From Pseudomonas grandcourensis (GTDB lineage: Bacteria; Pseudomonadota; Gammaproteobacteria; Pseudomonadales; Pseudomonadaceae), in contig NZ_CP150919.1 in the NCBI RefSeq assembly GCF_039909015.1, forward strand, positions 5,060,501 through 5,124,500: 64,000 nucleotides of DNA, given 5' to 3'. How positions within the stretch are numbered: the stretch's first letter is position 1; each line of letters starts with the position of its first letter. The position numbers and the translations under genes are program-made. Positions 55,228-63,522 of the stretch are shown here, one piece after another. The notes under the pieces were generated by a model. The model saw nothing but the letters and a program-made list of their open reading frames with translations, searched no databases and was not told the DNA's origin.

Positions 55228-56207
55228 TGATGTTCCAAAAATTCTTTGGCTGTTTTGTCTAGAGCGTCTTCGACTGATACTGCTGGGTGCCATCCAAGAA
55301 GATGCCGGGTCTTGTGTATGTCGACTTGTAGTGATCCACACAAACGCTGGGAAAGTGATCGACGTCCCAAGGCAACAGCAAAAAATGCCAACATCTTTGC
55401 AGGTACCGGAACCAGCCGACTCTTGACCCCTAGCGCCTTGGCAGTGCGTTGTAATAATTCAGTTGTAGACAAATCAATACCATCACTGACCAAAAATGTT
55501 TGTCCAGCGGCATTGGGGTGTTCAACGCAAACCATGATCAAACTGACGAGATTATCGAGTGAAACCAAACTTCGTTTGTTATGAATAGAACCAAATGGCA
55601 GCGGAACACCCTTGTGGAGCCAAGTCATCATATTTCTAAAATTAGCTTTTACACCTGGGCCATAAACCAAGGTAGGCCGAATGATGACAACCTCCATACC
55701 CGTTTCTTTCGAAATAACACGCAATGCGTCTTCGGCTTCTTTTTTGGAGACACCATAGGCATCGGATGGGGCAGGCTTATCGTCAGCGGTAAACGGTTTA
55801 CCGAAATCTGTCTGTTCCCCATTTACCTTTATGGAACTGATGAAAATAAAACGTTTAACTCCCGCGGCAGCGGCCTGCCGAGCAAGATTGATTGTGCCTT
55901 CAACATTAACCCTCCTGAATTCGGCTAATGCATCCCGTTCTACTTCCTTCATCACGTGAACCCGTGCGGCAGCATGAACAACTACAGCAGCGTCCTTTAC
56001 TCCAGCACTCCAATCGGTTGCAGAGGATATATCCGGAACTGAGAACACCGATGAAGAATGTTTTTGGCTATCTTTTTTTGAACGTACGACAGCCACTGGA
56101 AAATATCGCTCAACTTTATCCAGCGCGCGTACCACCGCGGATCCGACAAAGCCACTTGCCCCGGTAATTACGATACGCTGGGGGACCTGAACTGAATCAA
56201 TAGTCAA
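55224..56207 (-). CDS. WbpV-like NAD-dependent epimerase/reductase
   Basis: 327-aa extended-SDR enzyme. Cofactor motif ITGASGFVGSAV at the N-terminus, HAAARVHV, FISSIKVNG, and YGVSKKEAED (Tyr-x3-Lys). Placed next to wbpL and wbpM, it resembles WbpV of P. aeruginosa O6, which reduces the WbpM product to UDP-D-QuiNAc; a 4-epimerase role is the alternative. No ATG fits: a TTG at 56207 overlaps the GT4 stop (TTGA) with AGAGG 8 bases upstream. Confidence 0.82.
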   Translation of the reverse strand: MTIDSVQVPQRIVITGASGFVGSAVVRALDKVERYFPVAVVRSKKDSQKHSSSVFSVPDISSATDWSAGVKDAAVVVHAAARVHVMKEVERDALAEFRRVNVEGTINLARQAAAAGVKRFIFISSIKVNGEQTDFGKPFTADDKPAPSDAYGVSKKEAEDALRVISKETGMEVVIIRPTLVYGPGVKANFRNMMTWLHKGVPLPFGSIHNKRSLVSLDNLVSLIMVCVEHPNAAGQTFLVSDGIDLSTTELLQRTAKALGVKSRLVPVPAKMLAFFAVALGRRSLSQRLCGSLQVDIHKTRHLLGWHPAVSVEDALDKTAKEFLEHQ

Positions 56208-57358
56208 TTAAAAAACCTCTTATATTCGTTAATCAACAGTTCGGAGCAGGTACTCGCACTGAATTCGGTAATGGCCCGCACCCTGGCAGCCTCCCCCATC
56301 GCCTCCAATATACGAGCATCACTCAATATCGAAACAATGGCTTGCTCAAGTGAAGCAGGATCCCTGACAGGAACCAAAATTCCCGTCTCACCATTTACTA
56401 TCGCGTCAGACAAACCGTAAATATCGGTACCTACCGTTGGTGTCCCCATAGCCGCAGCCTCAATGACAACGGTGCCGAAACCTTCGCGATAGCTGGGTAG
56501 ACATAGCAAGTCCGCCAGCGCCATATACTTTTCAGGCTCGTTTGAATAACCGATAATTTTAAGGTTGCGACTTAAGTCATCCGTAGAGGCACTAGCGACA
56601 ATTTCTTCGGCATCGGCTTCAAATGGTCCTACCAGAATGAGAAATACACTTCTATCGGCTCGTACAATTTCACCAAACGCAGACAAAAGCTCTCTGATAC
56701 CTTTGTCCGGAGTAACTCTCCCGACAAACAAAAGTATTTTGCTACCCTCTGGAATACCAAGACCACTTCGCAAATCGGCCAACTCCTCCTCGCCATAACG
56801 AGAAGAATCAAACCGATCAAGATTTATGCCTGCCAAGGATCCACTTCCTAGAACGGAAATTTTTTCAGCTTTTATTATACCGTTGGAAACAAGAAAATTC
56901 TTTTGGCTTATACTATCGGCATAACAGTGTGTATTCAGCACCCCTATGATTTTATCACAAAACTTCAGTATTGATTTTTTGACTCCGCCCATCGTTACCC
57001 AAGGCTGTCCAGTAAAGGTATGCAGACGAACTTCAGTGCCCGATAAAAAACCTGCAATTGCACAAAGCAATCCAGCCTTTGGCGTCGTAGAATGAATGAC
57101 ATTGAATTTTTTGTTTCTGAAAACCTTAATCAGCGATATCAAACTTAACAAATCCTTTACAGGATCTATCTTACGCTCAATATTTACTGGTATATAATTC
57201 GTACTTTCCGCTAGCTGATTACTCATTTCATCGTGACTAGCAATAACAGTAACCGCAGCACCAGAAGCAGCCAATGCGTCAATCTGCGCTTTCAACTGCG
57301 TTAGAACAAAAAAAGGAACAGTTGAAACTCGAGCAATTTTTAAGTTTTTATCCTGCAC
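56204..57358 (-). CDS. GT4-family glycosyltransferase
   Basis: 384-aa GT-B glycosyltransferase. C-terminal GT4 signature: KILLFVGRVTPDKGIRELL, LADLLCLPSYREGFGTVVIEAAAMGTPTVGT (EGFG.VVIEAMA-type donor site). The N-terminal acceptor domain begins IARVSTVPFFVLTQLKAQID. The likely start is GTG 57358 (GAGAGGGATTCATA upstream); an in-frame TTG/ATG further upstream would overlap a small ORF. It adds a sugar to the O-unit; donor unknown. Confidence 0.87.
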   Translation of the reverse strand: MQDKNLKIARVSTVPFFVLTQLKAQIDALAASGAAVTVIASHDEMSNQLAESTNYIPVNIERKIDPVKDLLSLISLIKVFRNKKFNVIHSTTPKAGLLCAIAGFLSGTEVRLHTFTGQPWVTMGGVKKSILKFCDKIIGVLNTHCYADSISQKNFLVSNGIIKAEKISVLGSGSLAGINLDRFDSSRYGEEELADLRSGLGIPEGSKILLFVGRVTPDKGIRELLSAFGEIVRADRSVFLILVGPFEADAEEIVASASTDDLSRNLKIIGYSNEPEKYMALADLLCLPSYREGFGTVVIEAAAMGTPTVGTDIYGLSDAIVNGETGILVPVRDPASLEQAIVSILSDARILEAMGEAARVRAITEFSASTCSELLINEYKRFFN

Positions 57359-57485
57359 TATGAATCCCTCTCTTAACACCTTGGCTACGTCCATTACCCC
57401 GCGTCGAGACAATCAAACCAATAGCTGCACCCATAGGCTGCAAAAAAATACGAACGATATTTTGGAGTGCTTGGTTGCGAAACAT
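57348..57485 (-). CDS. Small 45-codon ORF in the O-antigen operon (possible gene or remnant)
   Basis: 45-aa frame beginning MFRNQALQNIVRIFLQPMGA with GGAG 8 bases upstream, starting 18 bp after the epimerase stop and overlapping the GT4 GTG start by 11 bp. It fills the only sizeable gap in this tight operon. The product has one weakly hydrophobic stretch (IVRIFLQPMGAAIGLIV) and a basic tail; no family recognised. It may be a remnant of a lost gene. Confidence 0.35.
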   Translation of the reverse strand: MFRNQALQNIVRIFLQPMGAAIGLIVSTRGNGRSQGVKRGIHSAG

Positions 57486-57502
57486 AAAGACTACTCCATT
57501 TA

Positions 57503-58465
57503 TCAGGCTATCGGCCGTTTTGTAAAAAGCTCACTGATAGCCTCTGGCACATTTTTTTCAGGAACAAAACCGAGAGTGTCACGAATCTTGGTGGCTGGAT
57601 AAGTTGTTTTGGACACCAGTGCGTCAATACGTGCTGGAGTGACGGGCAGACGCAAAAAACGATTGGCGACGGTAACCATTACGCGTAGCAGAGTTTCTGA
57701 AACGCTCCATTTCGGACGAGATACATGTTGTGCGTCGGCCATTCCGTTTATCAAATCAGACAATGGACAGTCATTAGAAATATTAAAAATCTCACCTCTA
57801 GCCAAGGGGTGAAATCCACAAAGCATCAAAGCAGAGGCAACGTCCTCAACATGGATATATGTAGCGACGGCATCTCTCCTGGCAGTTCCGATGTAAAAAA
57901 ACAAGCCTTTCTGTACAATTCTACCAAGCTGACGAAGTGAATTGTTCGTCATGTTTTCACCAAATACGTTAGAAGGCCTCAATATCGAGTAACTAAAAAA
58001 CTCACTACCCCCACTTTTCATTACCAGTGAGTCGGCTACCGTCTTGGTTTCTTCGTAGGCTCCTTGAGGATTTTCTTTTGTTGTTTCACTTACAATACGG
58101 AGCGCACCCTGGGCAGGGCCATATGCTCCAACACTACTTAATTGAACAAAGTGAATGGGGTGCTCCGGAGATGCCTGACGATTAACAGCTGCAATCAAAC
58201 GACCGGTGGCATCGACATGAAGTGATCGCATGGCCTTTTCATCGCGGATTTCACCCGCGCAATTGAAAACGACCTCACAACCGGATACCAAAGAGTCGTA
58301 ATTCGTATCAGGGTTCGTCAGATCAGCCAGCACAACCTCCACGCCGCTGAAACTACTTTCAAAGGAGGTACGGGTTACAACCCTGACTTTATGACCCGAT
58401 GCACACAGGCGCGCGAGCAATTGGCTTCCAATAAAACCCTTAGCACCTGTCAGTAATACAAACAT
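57503..58465 (-). CDS. NAD-dependent epimerase/dehydratase
   Basis: 320-aa extended SDR with VLLTGAKGFIGSQLL at the N-terminus, FNCAGEIRD, QLSSVGAYGP and GAYEETKTVADS (Tyr-x3-Lys). Substrate unknown: a nucleotide-sugar epimerase or reductase for the O-unit. GGGGGAGGTGAG before ATG 58465. Base composition is lower in GC than the flanking core genes. Confidence 0.8.
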   Translation of the reverse strand: MFVLLTGAKGFIGSQLLARLCASGHKVRVVTRTSFESSFSGVEVVLADLTNPDTNYDSLVSGCEVVFNCAGEIRDEKAMRSLHVDATGRLIAAVNRQASPEHPIHFVQLSSVGAYGPAQGALRIVSETTKENPQGAYEETKTVADSLVMKSGGSEFFSYSILRPSNVFGENMTNNSLRQLGRIVQKGLFFYIGTARRDAVATYIHVEDVASALMLCGFHPLARGEIFNISNDCPLSDLINGMADAQHVSRPKWSVSETLLRVMVTVANRFLRLPVTPARIDALVSKTTYPATKIRDTLGFVPEKNVPEAISELFTKRPIA

Positions 58466-58479
58466 CTCACCTCCCCCTA

Positions 58480-59553
58480 TTACAAAAACACATTTTCGTT
58501 TCCAGCTTTTTTTGGTCGTTTTCCAGTTGCTAAACTGGCACATGCGAGGCGAATGACGTACCCGATCTCCAAGGGGTAAAAAATCCAGGCATAAATGCCA
58601 AATCTGTCATTATAAGCCACATCAAACATCGCGATATGCAAACAAGAAAGAAACGCACAGATATAAAATATATACGTTTCATTTTTTCGCTCTCTTTCTA
58701 GCAGTTTAAGCACCATCAACAACATAATGGAAAACGATGAAAACGCCCAGAAATCCCATCTAAACCCTATGAGATAGTCAATATTATCGACATCAGTATA
58801 GTTTATTGACAAACCATAACCTGACAACAACTCAAACAACATGGTCACCAACAAAGAAAAAATCTTAAAATAGGATGCCATAGACACCAACACCCAAAAA
58901 ACCACTACACCGAAAACACCAATACTCATAATTTGCTTTCGAAAAAGCACAAAGGGAAAGTAAACCAATGAGGACTTATGAAATAATGTTGCCAACAACG
59001 AAAAAACTAGACCTCGACGCCAATAATCCTTCACACAACAAACCAAGGCAAAGTTCACAAAGCAAAGAGCAAAACCTTGACGAATAATGTTTGCCGTCAA
59101 TGAAAAGAAGAATGGATAAAATAACAAAAATCCAAAAACAGGGAGCGCCCAACTAGAGCCATTGCCAAATACAACTTTCAGCAAAAGGTAATAGGACCAT
59201 AAAAACATAAACGCAACAAAGAAGAAAAAACACTGATAGCTCAAACCAAGAAAACCAAAAAAACTGACTACCCCGATAAAGCCAGGCTCAAAGGTTTGAA
59301 ATGGATTTTCAAGACCAGAATTAAAACCGTTATAAAAATTTATATAGACCTCAGTATCACCCTCCATATCAAATGGTCGATTAGATATATAATAGGACGC
59401 TATGACAATCGCAAGAAAAACGATAGAAGCCTCTAGCGTGCGAAACAGATTGTCCGCCCTATTATCAGGCACCAACGCTCTCACTGCAGTCAATAAAAGC
59501 AGGAAAACACTTATTACATACAGTGGCGTGCCATACAACTCTAAACCTGCCAT
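58480..59553 (-). CDS. EpsG-family O-antigen polymerase candidate (Wzy)
   Basis: 357-aa integral membrane protein with about ten helices, strongly AT-rich. The pattern of D..GDTEVYINFYN and FEPGFIGVVSFF after the second helices, and IRQGFALCFVNFAL and LFHKSSLVYFP later, is typical of EpsG-type polysaccharide polymerases. With Wzx present and no other polymerase in the window, it is the best Wzy candidate. GAGGCGAGAGA before ATG 59553. Confidence 0.75.
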   Translation of the reverse strand: MAGLELYGTPLYVISVFLLLLTAVRALVPDNRADNLFRTLEASIVFLAIVIASYYISNRPFDMEGDTEVYINFYNGFNSGLENPFQTFEPGFIGVVSFFGFLGLSYQCFFFFVAFMFLWSYYLLLKVVFGNGSSWALPVFGFLLFYPFFFSLTANIIRQGFALCFVNFALVCCVKDYWRRGLVFSLLATLFHKSSLVYFPFVLFRKQIMSIGVFGVVVFWVLVSMASYFKIFSLLVTMLFELLSGYGLSINYTDVDNIDYLIGFRWDFWAFSSFSIMLLMVLKLLERERKNETYIFYICAFLSCLHIAMFDVAYNDRFGIYAWIFYPLEIGYVIRLACASLATGKRPKKAGNENVFL

Positions 59554-59593
59554 TCTCTCGCCTCGATCAGCCTCATATCGCACCGCTCTCTAG

Positions 59594-60502
59594 TCAACGA
59601 ACTTTGCTCTCAGGGCCTACATGCTTTCTGACGCTTACCGTATCCATAAATTTGTGTAGTCGAAAGTAGTAAAAATTCCGCAATAGAAAAATCACCCCCT
59701 TGAATGTGCATTTATGAGTAGATTTCGCCATCGCCAGAAACGTGACAACAAAATTAGAATATAGATCTTTTCTCAGCTCTGGTAGCTGATAAAAATATCG
59801 ATACAAATCATCAAAATAAATCGTATACGATTTTATTTTCCCTTTGGTCGTCGACAAATAAGAACCCGCAGATGGATTACACCGATATTTGACTAACGGA
59901 GAATTTATGTAGGCCGCCCTACCATTAGGAAGTAAAGAATCGATAACGAAGAACCACTCCATAAATTCTCGAGTAATGACTGCCTTCCTGGAAGTTCGAC
60001 GATAGGCGTAAGAACTGTGAACCGCGATCGCTCCCCACCGAGCCATTTCCTGAAGCGAGATAAAAGAAACCAGGCCTGCGTCAGAACTTGGGTACTGAGT
60101 TTCAGAAGCGTAAGAACCGTCATCAGAAAAATAAATGGCTTTGTGGAACACGACATTTACATCCGCATTCTCTTTAAAAATATTATACTGCTGCTGAAGC
60201 TTCCCCGGCAGCATGACATCATCACCATCAAAATGATAAACAACATCTCCGGACGCCATCTTGTGGACACCATGGTAATTCAAGGCGGCGCCAACGTTTT
60301 TCTCTCTCAGCAGCAGCTTTATTCTACCTTCGTGCTTGCTTGAGTACTCACGAAGTATTTCCTGCGTTCGATCGGTTGAGCAATCATCCGAGACAATAAT
60401 TTCGCAGTCAAAATCTATATCCTGAGAAAGGATACTATCCAGACACTCCTCTATGTAATCCTGCTGATTATAACAAGATACAACTACACTCCCGGATAAC
60501 AT
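59594..60502 (-). CDS. GT2-family glycosyltransferase
   Basis: 302-aa GT-A glycosyltransferase. SVVVSCYNQQDYIEECLDSI, DDCSTDRTQEIL and YHFDGDDVMLPGKL (DXD-like) are standard GT2 family blocks; the C-terminal part (TFLAMAKSTHKCTFKGVIFLLRN) suggests a membrane-associated end. It starts at ATG 60502, sharing one base with the wzx stop (TGATG). Donor and acceptor unknown. Confidence 0.88.
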   Translation of the reverse strand: MLSGSVVVSCYNQQDYIEECLDSILSQDIDFDCEIIVSDDCSTDRTQEILREYSSKHEGRIKLLLREKNVGAALNYHGVHKMASGDVVYHFDGDDVMLPGKLQQQYNIFKENADVNVVFHKAIYFSDDGSYASETQYPSSDAGLVSFISLQEMARWGAIAVHSSYAYRRTSRKAVITREFMEWFFVIDSLLPNGRAAYINSPLVKYRCNPSAGSYLSTTKGKIKSYTIYFDDLYRYFYQLPELRKDLYSNFVVTFLAMAKSTHKCTFKGVIFLLRNFYYFRLHKFMDTVSVRKHVGPESKVR

Positions 60503-61797
60503 CAGGCATTTCTCCTTTTATAAATCACAAAACCAAAAACCGAAACGATAAAATAAATTACATTCATTATTAAATTAGCGATAAAAGCGCCTTCGACGCC
60601 CTGTCCACTATTCAAAAAAAACAGACTTAAACTGCAAAACACTACACCCTGAGTCAGTTCACTTAGCAAGTATATTTTGAGTGCCGCCCGTGCTACTACG
60701 ACGAAGCTTATCACGTACGTGATAACACGGAAAAAATCTGCTAGCAGTTGATACTTAATAAGACCTTCAAGCTCGGAAAACTCGGATGAAAGCAGTAATG
60801 GAATTACGTATTGACGAAGAGCGAAAAACACCGCTCCACCCAGTACGAAAAGCACCATAACGAGCTTCATAAACTTAAAAACCAGAGGTGTAATGTCCGA
60901 CACTCTGCTCTTTTCTGAAACCATTGGCATAAAATAAACAGCGAGAAAAATCGTAAAAAAACCCATATATGCACTGGATATCTTTATCGATGCCTGCCAA
61001 ATACCTGCTGCTACAAATCCAACATGCTCAATAATTTGCTCACGAATAATAATTTCGACCAATGGAACACTGATTGCTCCAACTGTTGCCATCAATGTAA
61101 AGGACAGCAATCGTTTAAAACCTTGTTTCTCAAACTTGAAACCGATGGGCAACTTCAAGAAAATAGATTTACAGTAAAAATACAGTGCCGGTATCGAATA
61201 AAACGAGAAAAAAAGCACCATCGATATTGCTGCACCGACAAAATTAAATCTCTGAATCAAGATCCAACTTACCGGGAGAACCAATATATTTCCGACTATT
61301 TGAATGACCGCAAAAGTCTTGGTATCGCGAAGACCATTTGCGACGCCCGTCACTAGATTGGTAAAAGCAAACCCAAACTGAGAAACAGAAAGAAATACTA
61401 CAATCCAATAATAATCAGGCGTCTTAAAAATATAGCTAGAGATAACCCTGGAAAAAGAAATCCCCAACAAACACACAACAACACAAAAAGTTAAGGAGTA
61501 AGCTTTGGAAACCGCGATCGTCTTCAGCAGTTCCTTCGGTTGTTTTTTGTACTGTGCAACATATTTAATAAGGCCGTTTACAATCCCTCCTCCCGCAAGA
61601 AGAGAAAGCATGGTGACAGCACTCATAAAATGCCCCAACTGCCCCATACCCTCTGCACCAAGGTATACAGCAACAAGCTTAATGAAGGCGAAACCTACTC
61701 CGATTTTCGAAATTTGGGCAAGAGTAGTTAAAGCGGCGCTAATTAGCGCACGCTTACTATCAGAGAATTTTTTTGCTACTTTACTGGTCGGATGCAT
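60502..61797 (-). CDS. wzx: Wzx-type O-unit flippase
   Basis: About 431-aa polytopic protein with about 12 helices, resembling ECA-type O-antigen translocases: LTTLAQISKIGVGFAFIKLVAVYLGAEGMGQLG, GGGIVNGLIKYVAQYKKQP and PLVEIIIREQI. It would flip undecaprenyl-linked O-units to the periplasm. Start uncertain (ATG 61797, GTG 61806 or TTG 61815), each overlapping the aminotransferase end. Confidence 0.85.
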   Translation of the reverse strand: MHPTSKVAKKFSDSKRALISAALTTLAQISKIGVGFAFIKLVAVYLGAEGMGQLGHFMSAVTMLSLLAGGGIVNGLIKYVAQYKKQPKELLKTIAVSKAYSLTFCVVVCLLGISFSRVISSYIFKTPDYYWIVVFLSVSQFGFAFTNLVTGVANGLRDTKTFAVIQIVGNILVLPVSWILIQRFNFVGAAISMVLFFSFYSIPALYFYCKSIFLKLPIGFKFEKQGFKRLLSFTLMATVGAISVPLVEIIIREQIIEHVGFVAAGIWQASIKISSAYMGFFTIFLAVYFMPMVSEKSRVSDITPLVFKFMKLVMVLFVLGGAVFFALRQYVIPLLLSSEFSELEGLIKYQLLADFFRVITYVISFVVVARAALKIYLLSELTQGVVFCSLSLFFLNSGQGVEGAFIANLIMNVIYFIVSVFGFVIYKRRNA

Positions 61798-62926
61798 GAA
61801 CCGCACCGATGACAACAGAAGTTACTCGATCTATGTCCTTCTTTTGCATTCCGTACCAAATTGGCAGACGAATCAGGCGCTCACTCTCAACTGTGGTGCA
61901 GACATCTTTGCCATGAAAACGACCAAGCCGCAATCCCGCAGGCGCTGAGTGGAGTGGAATGTAATGGAAAACTGCACCGATCTCTTGATCTTTGAGTAAG
62001 CCCAGTACTTTTGTTCGAACGTCGATATTCCGAACTTTTATATAGAACATATGGGCATTGCCGACACATCCATCAGGTGTCGTGGGGAGTTCGATATAGC
62101 CAGCATCGGAGAGTTCTTTTAATGCCAGATAATAACTTTCCCAGATATGACGTCTTGCACTATTTATCTCGTCAACTTTTTCGAGTTGACCGAATAGATA
62201 AGCCGCTTGCAGTTCTCCTGGGAGATAACTACTACCCACATCGACCCAGGTATATTTATCAATCATGCCGCGGAAAAACAGGCTGCGATTAGTTCCTTTC
62301 TCTCGAATGATCTCTGCCCGCACTATAAACTGTTCATCATTTATCAGCAGCAGTCCTCCCTCACCGCCACTTGTATAGTTCTTTGTTTCATGAAAACTAT
62401 AGGCTGCCATGTGGCCAATGGTACCTAACGCCTTGCCTTTATAGGTCGACATCATACCTTGTGCGGCATCTTCGATGACAAACAAGTTATGTTGCTTTGC
62501 GATGGACATAATTGTGTCCATTTCGCATGCAACCCCCGCGTAATGGACAGGCACAATAGCTTTGGTTTTGTCGGTAATTGCAGCCTCAATAAGCGTCTCA
62601 TCAATATTCATAGTGTCAGGGCGAATATCAACAAATACGATTTTTGCACCGCGCAATACAAAAGCATTAGCTGTGCTAACAAACGTATAACTAGGCATGA
62701 TCACTTCATCGCCCGGCTGAATATCGATCAGCAGAGCAGCCATTTCAAGCGCCTGAGTACACGAAGGTGTTAACAATGCTTTTTTGCAGTGTAGTTTTCC
62801 TTCAAACCAACGCTGACAACGAAGGGTGAACTCCCCGTCACCAGACATCTTTCCGCTGCGCATTGCGGAAATGACGTATTGGTCTTCATTTCCGGTATAA
62901 GGTGGTTTATTAAATGGAATAGTCAT
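61781..62926 (-). CDS. rffA: WecE/RffA-like dTDP-4-amino-4,6-dideoxygalactose transaminase
   Basis: 381-aa PLP-dependent (DegT/DnrJ/EryC1) aminotransferase, closely matching WecE/RffA: LLTPSCTQALEMAALL, GDEVIMPSYTFVSTANAFVL, VIEDAAQGMMSTYKGKALGT, SFHETKNYTSGGEGG (PLP lysine), HYIPLHSAPAG. It aminates dTDP-4-keto-6-deoxyglucose to dTDP-Fuc4N. Coupled to the upstream acyltransferase by an ATGA overlap. Confidence 0.93.
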   Translation of the reverse strand: MTIPFNKPPYTGNEDQYVISAMRSGKMSGDGEFTLRCQRWFEGKLHCKKALLTPSCTQALEMAALLIDIQPGDEVIMPSYTFVSTANAFVLRGAKIVFVDIRPDTMNIDETLIEAAITDKTKAIVPVHYAGVACEMDTIMSIAKQHNLFVIEDAAQGMMSTYKGKALGTIGHMAAYSFHETKNYTSGGEGGLLLINDEQFIVRAEIIREKGTNRSLFFRGMIDKYTWVDVGSSYLPGELQAAYLFGQLEKVDEINSARRHIWESYYLALKELSDAGYIELPTTPDGCVGNAHMFYIKVRNIDVRTKVLGLLKDQEIGAVFHYIPLHSAPAGLRLGRFHGKDVCTTVESERLIRLPIWYGMQKKDIDRVTSVVIGAVHASDQ

Positions 62927-63483
62927 TTTTGTTCATCCAGAAACATTTGTTCGAGTGCCAGGAGATCTCGCTTACGCTCCTTCACTCGCTCAGCAGGAAC
63001 ACCAACGTAAATCCCCCATGGATCAGTGCTTTTCGTAACCAGTGCCATAGCACCTATCGAGCAGCCCTCTTTAATAGTGACTCCAGGCATCACTATTGCT
63101 CCCGCACCGACTATTACATGACGCTCCAGCTTAACCTTCTCGAATATTTCATTTTTATACCTCTTTGGAACCAACGAGTTAGTAAGTGTGGCACCACTGT
63201 AATCGTCTGATTGCGAGAAAATTTTGACACCATAAGCCAACGTGCAGAAGTCGGAAAATTCAATACCTGGCACTCCACCAGCAACGAGGCACATTGGTGT
63301 AATATGATTGTACTTACCAAACACCACGCGCCCCGACACCACGCAAAAATCATCTATTCGCGTGTAATCCCCAAGGTCAATCAACTCTGGATTATAGATA
63401 GCAGCCTTATCACTGATTTTTACTTCTTTCCCGAGGGTTCTGAAACCTAGTTCACTCAACTGTATTGCGCTCAAGTATGCCAT
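62923..63483 (-). CDS. Left-handed beta-helix (hexapeptide-repeat) acyltransferase
   Basis: 186-aa acetyl/acyltransferase with hexapeptide repeats (VKISDKAAIYNPELIDLGDYTRID, IVGAGAIVMPGVTIKEGCSIGAMALVTKS). Between rmlA and the WecE-like gene, it may N-acylate dTDP-Fuc4N (in ECA that is a GNAT, WecD, so this would be an unrelated enzyme for the same step) or O-acetylate the sugar. Substrate is inferred from position only. Confidence 0.8.
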   Translation of the reverse strand: MAYLSAIQLSELGFRTLGKEVKISDKAAIYNPELIDLGDYTRIDDFCVVSGRVVFGKYNHITPMCLVAGGVPGIEFSDFCTLAYGVKIFSQSDDYSGATLTNSLVPKRYKNEIFEKVKLERHVIVGAGAIVMPGVTIKEGCSIGAMALVTKSTDPWGIYVGVPAERVKERKRDLLALEQMFLDEQK

Positions 63484-63522
63484 AGGCCACCCATGTAGAA
63501 CTTAACTCAAACTCTAAACAAA

